64,000 nucleotides of DNA from Hydrogenimonas cancrithermarum (GCF_030296055.1 NZ_AP027370.1:1254501-1318500), one strand, 5' to 3'. Counted from the stretch's first letter, positions 51,785 to 62,699 are shown. Program-made: numbers and translations. The notes: generated by a model not told the origin, from the sequence alone.

Positions 51785-51811
51785 TAATTAAGACAAAAAT
51801 TGTCCTAATTA
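51785..51811 (+). promoter_or_regulatory. Operator-like dyad before nifS
   Basis: TAATTAAGACAA (51785-51796) and TTGTCCTAATTA (51800-51811) are complements with one mismatch, separated by AAA. It lies 20 bases before the nifS ATG, directly before the TTTAGGAG ribosome site. The position suits a repressor of the iron-sulfur operon. Confidence 0.65.
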
Positions 51812-51812
51812 G

Positions 51813-54021
<2,209 letters not shown>

Positions 54022-54029
54022 CAAACCTT

Positions 54030-54069
54030 CCGAAGGTGGAGTTTTTCTCCGCCTTCGGCCCCTCTTTTT
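54030..54069 (+). terminator. Terminator of nifS-nifU
   Basis: CCGAAGGTGGAG and CTCCGCCTTCGG form a twelve-pair stem (one U-G in RNA) around TTTTT, followed by CCCCTCTTTTT. It starts nine bases after the nifU stop. Confidence 0.88.
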
Positions 54070-54073
54070 CCAC

Positions 54074-54203
54074 TATAATACTCCAGATGGAATACCCACG
54101 CTTTTTACCGACATCACAAATCTCGCCTTCAGGCGAAATTTCAGTGAAAGGAATTGCTTCGTGGACACTTGTCTCCGTGAAGAGAGGAGAGACCAAACAA
54201 TGA
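54074..54203 (+). other. Promoter and possible leaderless 38-codon leader peptide before the DUF3185 gene
   Basis: TATAAT (54074-54079) is followed eight bases later by ATG 54087, which opens a 38-codon frame (MEYPRFLPTSQ... to RGETKQ) whose TGA overlaps the ATG of the DUF3185 gene (ATGA). The transcript could start almost at this ATG. The peptide has no recognised domain; it may instead be plain 5' leader. A TCGCC-TTCA-GGCGA hairpin lies within it. Confidence 0.35.
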
Positions 54204-54403
54204 AAAAGAATATAGGAATTTTTTTGCTATTCGCCAGCATGGCGCTTTTCTACTGGGGCTATCACGAGTCGCAGCTTGTCAGCGAACCCGTTGCCGGTCT
54301 TTTTCAAAAGGACAACGGGACACGACATATTCTCTACATCAACATGCTTGCCATAGCTGTTCTGCTGGTAGGGGGCTACCTGTCGATGGATGAATACAGG
54401 TAA
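54200..54403 (+). CDS. DUF3185 family small membrane protein
   Basis: A 67-residue protein with two membrane helices (IGIFLLFASMALFYWGY and LYINMLAIAVLLVGGYL) joined by SQLVSEPVAGLFQKDNGTRHI. The pattern GYxxSQxVxSE..AGLF.. fits the DUF3185 family, whose function is unknown. ATG 54200 has AGAGGAGAG about ten bases upstream. Confidence 0.72.
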   Translation: MKKNIGIFLLFASMALFYWGYHESQLVSEPVAGLFQKDNGTRHILYINMLAIAVLLVGGYLSMDEYR

Positions 54404-54409
54404 ACCGTT

Positions 54410-55540
54410 TCACCCCTGATAAAAGTTGAGTACCATCTTCTGCATGATCGTGATGAGACGGGTCTGCTGCAAGGCGATGTAGCTCTCGATCTTCTGTTTG
54501 AAAAAGTGGTTGGGATAGATCGAAAAGATGAGCTGGCCATCTTTTTTCGCCCGAAGGAGCGCCGAAATACGGATATGCGTTTTTCGTTTTTCGCGTTCGG
54601 GTAGATCGAACGACAGAACGACATGCCGGTTCTCCTCCTCAAAACATAGCTTTGCCAGATTCTCATCCTCCAGCTTGACCGCGACGGAGTTGACCGCCAG
54701 AGAGTGGACGGTTCCGATAAGCTCCTCCCCGTTGGCGCACTCGATCGAGACCTCGATCCGCTCATCGGGCGTCACGCGGATGTTTTCGCGGTCCACAGGC
54801 GATTTATCGATAAATCTCAAATTGGTCAGCACGACCTCCGCACGATTGGGAACGGCATTGACGATATCGGCTTTGATCGTATCGGGCAGCAGCGGATGTT
54901 TTAGAAAGGTAAAGGGTTCACTCTTCAAAAAAGCGGCCCTGGCAAGCGACGTTTTGATTCGAAGCACCCCGTTTTGATAAGAGAGCACCTTCACCTCTTC
55001 GCTGAGCGGCATGCCATTGTAGAAGTTGTAGAGGGTTATGGCGTCATACTCGTCGAAAAAGTTGGCAAATATCTCCTCTTCCCCTCCTTCGGTGCAAAAA
55101 TCATATTTCGCCGTTCCATAGCATATCTTGCCATTGCCGATCGCTTCGGCCCGGGAGAGATAACGCCGAAGACGTGCGATCAACGCGTCATAATCGTCCT
55201 GCTTGTCGATCATCGTCAACGCGCCGTAGGCGATCCCGACATCGAGCTCTTTTTTCAGCATCTCCTGCAGATTCTTTACCATCTGCACACACCGGTGCAG
55301 CTGCATATCTTTGATGAACGTCAACAGCGTTCCTTCGTCACAAAGCATAAGCGGTGCAAAGTCCGTCTGCTCCTGGAGTATCATAACGAGACTTTCGACC
55401 CTCTCATCCGAGAGTTCAGGCAGGGCCGGCGCCAAACACAAAAGTGCCATCGGAACGCCGCTTTTTTCGACGAATCTCAGATGGGATCCGATAATCCCCC
55501 GCTCCATAGCTTTTTGGTTTATGCGCGCCACCCGGTTCAT
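54410..55540 (-). CDS. Degenerate GGDEF-like plus PilZ domain protein
   Basis: A 376-residue cytosolic protein. Residues about 30-165 resemble a nucleotide-cyclase fold that has lost its motif (DVGIAYGALTMIDKQDDYDALIARLRRYLSRAEAIGNGKICYG). Residues about 250-350 look like PilZ: RENIRVTPDERIEVSIECANGEELIGTVHSLAVNSVAVKLED, with RxxxR kept but no clear D/NxSxxG. It may bind cyclic di-GMP weakly or not at all. The start at 55540 overlaps the hemJ stop by four bases. Confidence 0.68.
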   Translation of the reverse strand: MNRVARINQKAMERGIIGSHLRFVEKSGVPMALLCLAPALPELSDERVESLVMILQEQTDFAPLMLCDEGTLLTFIKDMQLHRCVQMVKNLQEMLKKELDVGIAYGALTMIDKQDDYDALIARLRRYLSRAEAIGNGKICYGTAKYDFCTEGGEEEIFANFFDEYDAITLYNFYNGMPLSEEVKVLSYQNGVLRIKTSLARAAFLKSEPFTFLKHPLLPDTIKADIVNAVPNRAEVVLTNLRFIDKSPVDRENIRVTPDERIEVSIECANGEELIGTVHSLAVNSVAVKLEDENLAKLCFEEENRHVVLSFDLPEREKRKTHIRISALLRAKKDGQLIFSIYPNHFFKQKIESYIALQQTRLITIMQKMVLNFYQG

Positions 55541-55971
55541 ATCGGTTTGACCACCACCATGATGACGATAACGATCATCAGTATGGTCGGGACCTCGTTG
55601 TAGGCACGGAAAAATTTTCCGCTTTTGGTGCATGTGCCTTCATGCAGACGCTTTTTGAGCCAACCGAGCGAAAAGTGGTAGGCCACCAGCAGCAGCGCCG
55701 CCGTCAACTTCACATGCAGCCACATCCCGGTTTGAAAAAGCTCCGGTGCCAGTGCGATCATCGCGCTTCCGCTAACAATCGTCGCCCACATCGCCGGAAC
55801 GCCGATAAAGTGGTAGAGCTTGTTCTCCTGGATCTTCACCACTTCGATAAAGCCTCCGTTGTCGGCATGCTCCCGGTGGTAGACATAGAGCCGCGGCTGA
55901 TAAAAGAGCATCGCCATCCAGCTGATGAAACTCATCACGTGAAATGCCAATATCCATGTATAGTATTCCAT
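55537..55971 (-). CDS. hemJ: Protoporphyrinogen IX oxidase HemJ
   Basis: Oxygen-independent-type membrane enzyme oxidising protoporphyrinogen IX in haem synthesis. The 144-residue protein has four helices and the conserved His in ILAFHVMSFISWMAMLFYQPRLYVYH and LHVKLTAALLLVAYHFSLG, plus FFRAYNEVPTILMIVIVIMVVVKP at the end. It fits the many haem proteins encoded nearby. It is preceded by a one-base gap from the small membrane protein. Confidence 0.92.
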   Translation of the reverse strand: MEYYTWILAFHVMSFISWMAMLFYQPRLYVYHREHADNGGFIEVVKIQENKLYHFIGVPAMWATIVSGSAMIALAPELFQTGMWLHVKLTAALLLVAYHFSLGWLKKRLHEGTCTKSGKFFRAYNEVPTILMIVIVIMVVVKPI

Positions 55972-56205
55972 CTACTTTTCCCTTTCCAATATCTTCCCGA
56001 GAAGCCCGACAAACAGACGGATCATCAGCAGAAGCAAATAGACACCGGCCGTGATATAGATCGGATGCAGCACTCCCAGAGGGCTTCCCGACAACGCGCT
56101 CAGGTGCGCAACCGGATGGTCCATCCACTCCTTGAAGTGCATCCCGAGCGCGAGAAGTACAAACAGCCCAAAAAAGACAACAAGCTCTCTTTTCAACCGC
56201 TTCAT
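55972..56205 (-). CDS. Small membrane protein of unknown function
   Basis: A 77-residue protein with two hydrophobic helices (ELVVFFGLFVLLALGMHFKEW and LGVLHPIYITAGVYLLLLMIRLFVGLL). Two His lie near the membrane boundary. No family recognised. It ends directly before hemJ on the same strand and is probably cotranscribed. Confidence 0.68.
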   Translation of the reverse strand: MKRLKRELVVFFGLFVLLALGMHFKEWMDHPVAHLSALSGSPLGVLHPIYITAGVYLLLLMIRLFVGLLGKILEREK

Positions 56206-56280
56206 TCACATCCCTTGGTCAATGATTTTTTATACGGTAGCATTTAGCGCGTTAGTTTCTCTTGAATCGATTAAAGTACT

Positions 56281-57441
56281 CTACCGCCATTTAGGATAGA
56301 TGTGCATTTTGAGCGCATCTTTGAAGGGAACATCCGGCAGCCGGATGGCATCGTCTTCGATACGGCCTTTGAGAATATCCGGATGGCATGCGTCACAGCT
56401 GTACTTCGAATCGACCGCTTTCGATTTGAAAACTTTTGTGGGAATCTCTTTGTGCCGCTTTCTCCAATAGGGTGTCCGTACGATCGAAAGTACGTTTTCT
56501 CTGCCTTTTACCGAGGCGAGAACCTTGACGGCCGCTTCCCGTGTGGAGCGTTCGGCACTGTGCCGAAGAAGATAGGCACGGATCGTTTCGGCATCTTCGG
56601 TATCGAGATCGAGTTCCTCTCCATAGTGATCCTCCGGTGTATCCATAATGATTTTCCATGACTTTTCCGGAAGAAGGTAGGCAGGAAAGACGATATGGCA
56701 ATCCCCGCACTCCAGCGCCAGTACAGGTTGCGCCTTTTCATAATCGATATCCGCAAAGCGGCTTTTCACCAATGCATTGTCAGGGGTATGAACGATATAG
56801 TAGTAGATCCATACCGAGCCGAAAAGAAAAAAGGCGGCAAAAAAATTCTGTTTCCAGTCGAGATGGACATCGATTCCCTCGGTATCGTACTTGTATCCCG
56901 TGAACATCGACCAGATGATCCCCGTATGGTGATAGAGTTGCTCGAAGACCACACCCCCGATATGAATCATCACGACCGCGAGCAGAAGGTAAGCCGAAAA
57001 GGTATGGATCAGGCCAATCTGATCCATATAACCGAAAAAGTAGGGGTTCAGAAACGATACGATGCCTCGCCCTTCCTGAATCCCATAGAGCAGAAGTCCG
57101 GTCATACCGAGAAGAAACCCCAATACCAGCATCACCATCGCACCCCAGCTCGAGGCAGGATTGTGTCCGGGTGTCTTCTCCTTCTGGCCGAAAAGATGGA
57201 GTATGTAGTTGACGAGATGATCGCCTTGGAAATCGAAACAGCGGAAGTTGGAATAGAGTGGACCTATGATGCCCCAGGAGAGCCGGAAAAGTGCCAGAAG
57301 TAGAAAGACCATGCCGAATGCCACATGCAGTGTCAAGAGGTTTTCGAACCAGACCAACACGAATGCGGCAAAGAAAGAGAGGGCATAGAGCCAGTGAAAT
57401 GTACGGATACATAGCGGCCAGACATAAATCTTTCGTTTCAA
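56281..57441 (-). CDS. Cytochrome b561-type membrane domain fused to a diheme cytochrome c
   Basis: A 386-residue fusion. The first about 220 residues are a four-to-five-helix cytochrome b with His in LCIRTFHWLYALSFF, LLTLHVAFGMVF, QIGLIHTFSAYLLLAVVMIHIGG and a later helix. The periplasmic C-terminal part holds two c-haem motifs, CGDCH (LALECGDCHIVFPAYLLP) and CDACH (KYSCDACHPDILKG), resembling DHC-type diheme cytochromes. It would move electrons between quinone and periplasmic carriers. It stands upstream of hemJ and downstream of the psr cluster. Confidence 0.85.
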   Translation of the reverse strand: MKRKIYVWPLCIRTFHWLYALSFFAAFVLVWFENLLTLHVAFGMVFLLLALFRLSWGIIGPLYSNFRCFDFQGDHLVNYILHLFGQKEKTPGHNPASSWGAMVMLVLGFLLGMTGLLLYGIQEGRGIVSFLNPYFFGYMDQIGLIHTFSAYLLLAVVMIHIGGVVFEQLYHHTGIIWSMFTGYKYDTEGIDVHLDWKQNFFAAFFLFGSVWIYYYIVHTPDNALVKSRFADIDYEKAQPVLALECGDCHIVFPAYLLPEKSWKIIMDTPEDHYGEELDLDTEDAETIRAYLLRHSAERSTREAAVKVLASVKGRENVLSIVRTPYWRKRHKEIPTKVFKSKAVDSKYSCDACHPDILKGRIEDDAIRLPDVPFKDALKMHIYPKWR

Positions 57442-57476
57442 TCACCCTCCCTCGCCGATCTGGCAGATTGTGTAGA

Positions 57477-58064
57477 TTATTCCAAATCCTCCGGTGCGGG
57501 GAACTCCACGACGATCGCTCCGCGCAAATCGCCGGAATGAAACCCGTACCCTCTGTCTTGCGGATATTTTTTTGCGAAATAGTTTACAATTTTGGGATCA
57601 ATCGCCGCTTTGTCGCCATGGCACTTTTTACAGGCTCGGCTATTCATTATCAAAGGAGCATAAAGTTTGAAACTCCCGTCCTCTTTCGCTTGCACGACAG
57701 TTTTCGGCATGAACGCTCCGGCTTTCGCCATCATATCCAATGCCTTGAGCATCATCTCTTCATCCTTTTTCGGCGCATTTTTCGGATTTCTGTTGCCAAA
57801 ACTGATGCGTTTGACATGCAGATCGATTCCATATTTTTCCCCAATGGCTTCAATATCTTTAAAAGAGTTTTCGGCACAATATTCGGCCATCGCTTCGAGC
57901 CCGCCGCTCTTTTTAGCCTTTTTCAATTTGCGTTTCATCGTCTTTTTGATCTCTTTGACAATTTTCCCGCCAATCTTCTCGACATCCTTCAGCGAATACT
58001 CCGTCGCGCCGGCGATACCGACAATCAACACCGAAAAAAGCAACAGCCGTAATAATCCTCTCAT
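57477..58064 (-). CDS. Tll0287-like (DUF3365) haem protein, exported
   Basis: A 195-residue protein with signal peptide LLRLLLFSVLIVGIAGA. The haem motif CKKCH lies in LIMNSRACKKCHGDKAAIDP, followed by PQDRGYGFHSGDLRGAIVVEF, the hallmark of the Tll0287/DUF3365 domain (a haem PAS-like fold). The start at 58064 fits AGGAGTAGGA upstream; the next codons upstream are less likely. It may be a redox sensor or electron carrier linked to the Psr complex. Confidence 0.85.
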   Translation of the reverse strand: MRGLLRLLLFSVLIVGIAGATEYSLKDVEKIGGKIVKEIKKTMKRKLKKAKKSGGLEAMAEYCAENSFKDIEAIGEKYGIDLHVKRISFGNRNPKNAPKKDEEMMLKALDMMAKAGAFMPKTVVQAKEDGSFKLYAPLIMNSRACKKCHGDKAAIDPKIVNYFAKKYPQDRGYGFHSGDLRGAIVVEFPAPEDLE

Positions 58065-58116
58065 TCCTACTCCTTCAGGCCGACCCACCCCAACAGGAGC
58101 CGATCGGCGATATTCA

Positions 58117-59298
58117 TTAATGGTGTTCCGGCATGCTGTCCAGATCGAAAAGTTTCGTGCCCAGGAAATAGAGAATCAGACACAGACCGATCCCTCCGAA
58201 TCCGATCATCATCTCGGTCAATGACGGAAAATAGTCGACAAAGGAGGGCGGCAGTTGATACTCTCTGATTTTCAGCGTCTGCATCGGAAAGAGCTGCGCA
58301 TCGTGCACCAGGTCGTAACGCATATAGAAGATCCCGATCATTCCGATGAACGATGCCCAGACCATGCTTTTGATCGCCGTACCCTTGCTCTTGAGAATGA
58401 CCAGAAAAGGTATCACCATACCACACAGAACCTCTCCGAGCCAGAACGATTTGGTATGCAGAATATGCATGATGGTATCGGCACGCTCAGGCATTCCACC
58501 ATAGACTCCAGTCAACATTTTCCATGTTTCGAAAAACATCAAAATTGCGAGTAGCAACCCCTGTATTTTAGCGAAATTCGTCAAAGCTTTCGCTACATCT
58601 TCAGGGAACGGTTGCCCGCGATATTTGTATCCGTACATCAAAAAGATCAGATAGATACCGGTGATGAACGCCGTCAAAATGAAATAGGTCGGATAGAAAA
58701 CACCGTTCGCGACAACACGCGCATTCAGGAAACCGAAAACACCTCCGAGGTTGGAGTGTGCCGCAAGACCGACCAGCAGCCCGATCAAACCAAAGATTTT
58801 CGCACGCTTCATATCGTTGCGCATCAGGAAGACAAACTCGATGACCATGAAAGTGAGGTAGATACCGTAGAGTGTACCCATCCACCAGATGGCCGATGTA
58901 AGGCCCGGACTGATCACATTGTAGATCATCATTCTGACCGGATGCCCGATCTCGAACGCGATGACGGCAAAGCCGGAAAGGATCGTGATGATCGATCCGA
59001 AAATCGCACGTTTGCTGACGGCCATATAATCTTTGAAACCGAAAACGTCACCGAACGATCCGACGATACAGAGCCCCGTACTCGAAACGACGAAAAAGAT
59101 ATACATCGCGATCAGAAGCCCCCATGGATGCTCACGTGTAACACCATAGGCGTGATGTCCATGCACCAGATAGATCATGACACCGATCAGAAAGAGCGCC
59201 GTAAGCACAATGGCGACCAATGCCATAAATTTATTTTCAGGTACCAGCAGCTCTTTGAGAGACAATTTTCTATACGGAATAATTTTTTGCAAATCCAT
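58117..59298 (-). CDS. psrC: NrfD/PsrC membrane subunit of polysulfide reductase
   Basis: The quinone-binding anchor of a molybdenum sulfur reductase. 393 residues with about nine membrane helices, including LLIAMYIFFVVSSTGLCIVGSFGDVFGF, AVIAFEIGHPVRMMIYNVISPGLTSAIWWMGTLYGIYL and SFWLGEVLCGMVIPFLVIL. These match the NrfD/PsrC family. It follows psrB by ten bases. Menaquinone, made through MqnD, is the expected donor or acceptor. Confidence 0.92.
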   Translation of the reverse strand: MDLQKIIPYRKLSLKELLVPENKFMALVAIVLTALFLIGVMIYLVHGHHAYGVTREHPWGLLIAMYIFFVVSSTGLCIVGSFGDVFGFKDYMAVSKRAIFGSIITILSGFAVIAFEIGHPVRMMIYNVISPGLTSAIWWMGTLYGIYLTFMVIEFVFLMRNDMKRAKIFGLIGLLVGLAAHSNLGGVFGFLNARVVANGVFYPTYFILTAFITGIYLIFLMYGYKYRGQPFPEDVAKALTNFAKIQGLLLAILMFFETWKMLTGVYGGMPERADTIMHILHTKSFWLGEVLCGMVIPFLVILKSKGTAIKSMVWASFIGMIGIFYMRYDLVHDAQLFPMQTLKIREYQLPPSFVDYFPSLTEMMIGFGGIGLCLILYFLGTKLFDLDSMPEHH

Positions 59299-59308
59299 TA
59301 TCCACCCC

Positions 59309-59872
59309 TTAAATCAAATAGAAGAGTTTGGGTTTGGTACCCAGATGGGTTTTGAGCGTAAAATGTTCTCGCTCCCTTAAAACCTGACTGATTTCGCTGT
59401 TCGGATCGTCAAGATCACCGAAAATACGTACTTTTGTCGGACAGGTTGCCTGACATGCCGTCGTTACCTCTCCGCGAGCCAAACGCGTATCCGAGCAGAA
59501 GTTACATTTGTCGACCGTAACAGTACGGTCGTCGACATAGCGTGCATCGTACGGACAGGCATTCATGCAGTAGCTGCAGAGAATACATTTATCACTGTCG
59601 ACCCGGACAACACCGTTTTCATCGTAGTAGGTCGCATGCGTTGGGCATACCTCTTCACACGGAGCATTGTCACAATGCTGGCATTGGCTCGGCATGAATG
59701 TATTGGAAGCGATGCTCAGCAGAGGAAACTCCCCTTCGATCTCCTTGACACCAACCCAGATGCGGTGTTTATCCGCTCCGAGCAACACACCGTTCTCCTC
59801 CTTGCATGCCACTTCGCACGCCTTGCAGTTGATGCAGTTTTTGTAATCCAGGGCCATTCCATATCGTGCCAT
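59309..59872 (-). CDS. psrB: Four-cluster ferredoxin-like subunit of polysulfide reductase
   Basis: Carries electrons between PsrC and PsrA. The 187-residue protein has four [4Fe-4S] Cys sets: CINCKACEVACKEENG, CQHCDNAPCEEVCP, CILCSYCMNACPYDAR and CNFCSDTRL...CQATCPTKV. It has no signal and would be exported with PsrA by the Tat system. It begins three bases after psrA stops. Confidence 0.94.
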   Translation of the reverse strand: MARYGMALDYKNCINCKACEVACKEENGVLLGADKHRIWVGVKEIEGEFPLLSIASNTFMPSQCQHCDNAPCEEVCPTHATYYDENGVVRVDSDKCILCSYCMNACPYDARYVDDRTVTVDKCNFCSDTRLARGEVTTACQATCPTKVRIFGDLDDPNSEISQVLREREHFTLKTHLGTKPKLFYLI

Positions 59873-59875
59873 TTC

Positions 59876-62275
59876 TTACACCTTTCTTATTTCAACATTG
59901 GTTTCATGCATTGCCGCACCGCCATACACCGGTTCTACGGCATCTTCAATCACGGCATTGTCGTTACCGCCACTGCGATACGCCCAGGTCAGAGCCTCCG
60001 ACTCTTCACCGAAGCCGTGAATGAAAAAGACCTGATCGGGTGCGATCTTCTCCGTCGGATACGCTTTGATGCGCGTTTTTCCGGCACGACTGGAGACTTC
60101 GATCAGATCGCCGAACCTGATCCCCATCTTTTTCGCGACACGTTTGTTGATCCAGATGTAGTTTTCATGGATCAGGTCGTGCAGCATCGCATTGTTGGCC
60201 GTACCGCTCTGCGTGAACTGTGCATGACGCCCCGTCAGCATCCTGAATTTTCCTTCCGGGACGGTGTATTCGTACTCTTTGCGCCAGGTCGGCATCGGGT
60301 CGACACCCTTCTTGGCTATACTTCTGAGATTGCACTCCACCTTTCCTGAAGGCGTTTTCGGTGCACCGCCCTGAACGGAGTAGGCTTTTTTCTCCTCCGG
60401 GTAGTAGACATGTTCATTGACCGAAACCTGCTTGAAATACTCTTCGATTTTCGGGTAGAAGACACCGTGCTCTTTCAACGCTTCGTAGGCGCCGGGATAG
60501 CCGGAGACCGCATGCTCGTTCAACTCTTCCTGGCTCTGCTTGAACGGAATCGTCAAGTCGTACTCTTTGTAGACATCCTCTTCTCCCCTATCGGCAATCT
60601 CGTCCTGCACATCCTCATCATACTTTTTCGTAATTTCGAAGAGCGGTTTGGAGATCTTTTCAGTCAATCCTCTCAAAATCTCGATGACCGGCTTGGTTTC
60701 GAACATCGGATCGATCACTTTGTTTCGCACAGCGATCGCCGGTTCGGCACCACCGAACGTTTTGACAGGATCGGTTCGCTCGAGATAGGTGCACTCCGGC
60801 AGTACGACATCGGCGTACATCACAGTATCGCTCGGCATCGTATCGATCGTAACGATTAGATCGAGCCCTTTGAGGAATTTGGCGGTCTTCGCGGTATTGG
60901 GCATATTCATCATCGGATTGTGTTTGTAGACGAACAACCCTCTGACGGGATAGAGGCTTCTGCCCTCCAACACCCTGTTTCTGAAAGGAACCCATCCGCC
61001 GCCGCCGGAGACGATGGCGCAGTCGGCATATCCCGGTTTGCCTTTGGTACGGTCGACATCCACGCCCTCTGCCTGTGCGTACATCGGTGCGACCGTTTCA
61101 TGCCCTTTGAGAGGAAGTTTCTTTCCGAAAATCAGTCCCCCTTTCGTATCGATACCGCCACCGAGTGCCTGGAAAATCGCCATGGCACGTCGAAGCTGGA
61201 AGTCATTTTTCGCAAAGGTACTTCGCCGTCCCGGATAATAGACCGCTTTTGGTGCATACGCCATGAAGTCACGTGCGATTTCATAGATATCTTTGGCGGC
61301 AATTCCCGTAATCTTCTCTGCCCATTCCGGCGTATATCCTTCGGCATAGATATGGTTTTTGTAAACATCGAAAGATTTGAAATATTTTTCGACATACGCT
61401 TTGTCGTAGAGTTCTTCGTTCAAAACGACATAGGTAAGCGCGAGAACGAACGCCAAGTCTGTACCCGGTTTGATTGGAAGCCACTTGTCCGCTTTCGCCG
61501 CAGTATTGGTGAATCGCGGATCGATGCAAATCAGTTTGGCACCGCGTCCCTTCGTCCGCTTGAAGAAATCCATCGTGTCGGGTGTAACGATCGCTTCGGC
61601 ACGGTTGGCTCCCGCCATGATGATATACTCCGCATTCTCGAGATCCGCCTGAGGGTACGTTCCCAGTGTGACGCCATAGCCTGAAACCACGGTCCTGAGA
61701 CAGAGCGAGGCATGATTGAGCCAGTTGGAGGAGCCGAAACCTGTATAGAAGTTTTTAAAGGTATGTTCCGCCATACCTTCACCGGCACAGAAGACAAATG
61801 TCGAACGGTTGTCCTTCTCTTCCTCCAAAATCTGCTTCATCCCTTTGAACTTGTCGGTACCATTCCAAATCGCATCGTACGCTTCATCCCACGTCACGCG
61901 TTTGAATTTTCCCTCTCCTTTTTCGCCGATACGGATCATCGGGTACTTCAGCCTATCAGGGTCATAAAGTGCCTGGATACCGGCATTCCCGCGTGGACAG
62001 AGCATATTGCGCGACTTCGGGAACATCGGATTGGGGTTCAATTTTGTGACAACACCGTCTTCGACACGTGCAATCGCCGCACATTTGTTGACACACATTT
62101 CGCACAGGGTCGGAACGAGCACAGCCTTGCCCGTTCCTGTCTTCGTTGTAATAGAGAGCTCACCCTTCTCTTTCTCGTTGGAAAAAAGGTTGCTCGGCGC
62201 CATCGACATCCCGCCCAGTACGGTCATGGCGACGCTTCCTTGCAGAAAGCGTCTTCTGGAAACTTCGACCGCCAT
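59876..62275 (-). CDS. psrA: Molybdopterin catalytic subunit of polysulfide/thiosulfate reductase
   Basis: DMSO-reductase family enzyme, 799 residues. A Tat signal (SRRRFLQGSVAMTVLGG) sends it to the periplasm. The [4Fe-4S] site is CEMCVNKCAAI...MLCPRGNAG. LNHASLCLRTVVSGYG holds the probable Mo-ligating Cys region, and GRHAQFTQSGTANNAML and ASRFGDLIEVSSRAGKT-like C-terminal residues bind the guanine dinucleotide. PsrA and PhsA cannot be told apart with certainty. First gene of psrABC, with two dyads upstream. Confidence 0.92.
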   Translation of the reverse strand: MAVEVSRRRFLQGSVAMTVLGGMSMAPSNLFSNEKEKGELSITTKTGTGKAVLVPTLCEMCVNKCAAIARVEDGVVTKLNPNPMFPKSRNMLCPRGNAGIQALYDPDRLKYPMIRIGEKGEGKFKRVTWDEAYDAIWNGTDKFKGMKQILEEEKDNRSTFVFCAGEGMAEHTFKNFYTGFGSSNWLNHASLCLRTVVSGYGVTLGTYPQADLENAEYIIMAGANRAEAIVTPDTMDFFKRTKGRGAKLICIDPRFTNTAAKADKWLPIKPGTDLAFVLALTYVVLNEELYDKAYVEKYFKSFDVYKNHIYAEGYTPEWAEKITGIAAKDIYEIARDFMAYAPKAVYYPGRRSTFAKNDFQLRRAMAIFQALGGGIDTKGGLIFGKKLPLKGHETVAPMYAQAEGVDVDRTKGKPGYADCAIVSGGGGWVPFRNRVLEGRSLYPVRGLFVYKHNPMMNMPNTAKTAKFLKGLDLIVTIDTMPSDTVMYADVVLPECTYLERTDPVKTFGGAEPAIAVRNKVIDPMFETKPVIEILRGLTEKISKPLFEITKKYDEDVQDEIADRGEEDVYKEYDLTIPFKQSQEELNEHAVSGYPGAYEALKEHGVFYPKIEEYFKQVSVNEHVYYPEEKKAYSVQGGAPKTPSGKVECNLRSIAKKGVDPMPTWRKEYEYTVPEGKFRMLTGRHAQFTQSGTANNAMLHDLIHENYIWINKRVAKKMGIRFGDLIEVSSRAGKTRIKAYPTEKIAPDQVFFIHGFGEESEALTWAYRSGGNDNAVIEDAVEPVYGGAAMHETNVEIRKV

Positions 62276-62301
62276 ATCTCCTCCTTTTTAATAATTAAAT
62301 A

Positions 62302-62367
62302 ATAAATAAGATATATTTAATCTTATTTATAATCTCAACTTAAATTTTAGTACAAATAAGCTTATAC
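62302..62367 (-). promoter_or_regulatory. Operator-like dyads before psrA
   Basis: ATAAATAAGAT (62302-62312) and ATCTTATTTAT (62320-62330) are perfect complements with a seven-base spacer, 27 bases before the psrA ATG. A second dyad AAATAAG-CTTATAC (62354-62367) repeats the same AAATAAG half site. Four half sites in 64 bases suggest a regulator of the sulfur reductase operon. Confidence 0.65.
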
Positions 62368-62699
62368 TATTCTTCTTATAACTTTTATCAAAAAAATTGA
62401 TTATATAGAAAATTATTCAAAAGAATTCTTGATCAAAAGAATGACAGTTTTCAAAATTATTTATGAATAAACCGATATCAACGAAACATCATCGCTTTAA
62501 ACTCGAAAAGAAACCGTTGGCGACGAGGCGAATCTTCGCGAAGACGGGCCACTTGTCGTACATGCATGCACTCTCTATCAGAACATCACGTCAAGAATGT
62601 GCGAATGAGGATGATTTTTAGTAAATGGTATGTATTCCGCTACGACGTCCGGATACTCTCAAAACTACCGGTAGTATCCACCGCATAACATAAAACATA
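62368..62699. other. Intergenic region without a supported gene
   Basis: Between psrA and the cytochrome c gene. The left part is AT-rich with promoter-like words and a TTGATCAA palindrome (near 62440). The right part (about 62500-62660) is more GC-rich and contains a 52-codon plus-strand frame (62463-62621) with no ribosome site, which I do not accept as a gene. It may be the remnant of a lost gene. Confidence 0.5.

Noticed and set aside
62380-62450. FNR-like site before psrA
   Set aside because: TTGAT and ATCAA words occur but not in the TTGAT-N4-ATCAA order or spacing.
62530-62552. CTTCGCGAAG palindrome as a possible terminator or attachment site
   Set aside because: Only a ten-base self-complementary word without a loop, T-run or flanking repeats.
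62463-62621. 52-codon plus-strand frame between psrA and the cytochrome c gene
   Set aside because: No ribosome site, basic composition without any recognisable pattern, and AT-rich surroundings. More likely a chance frame or remnant.
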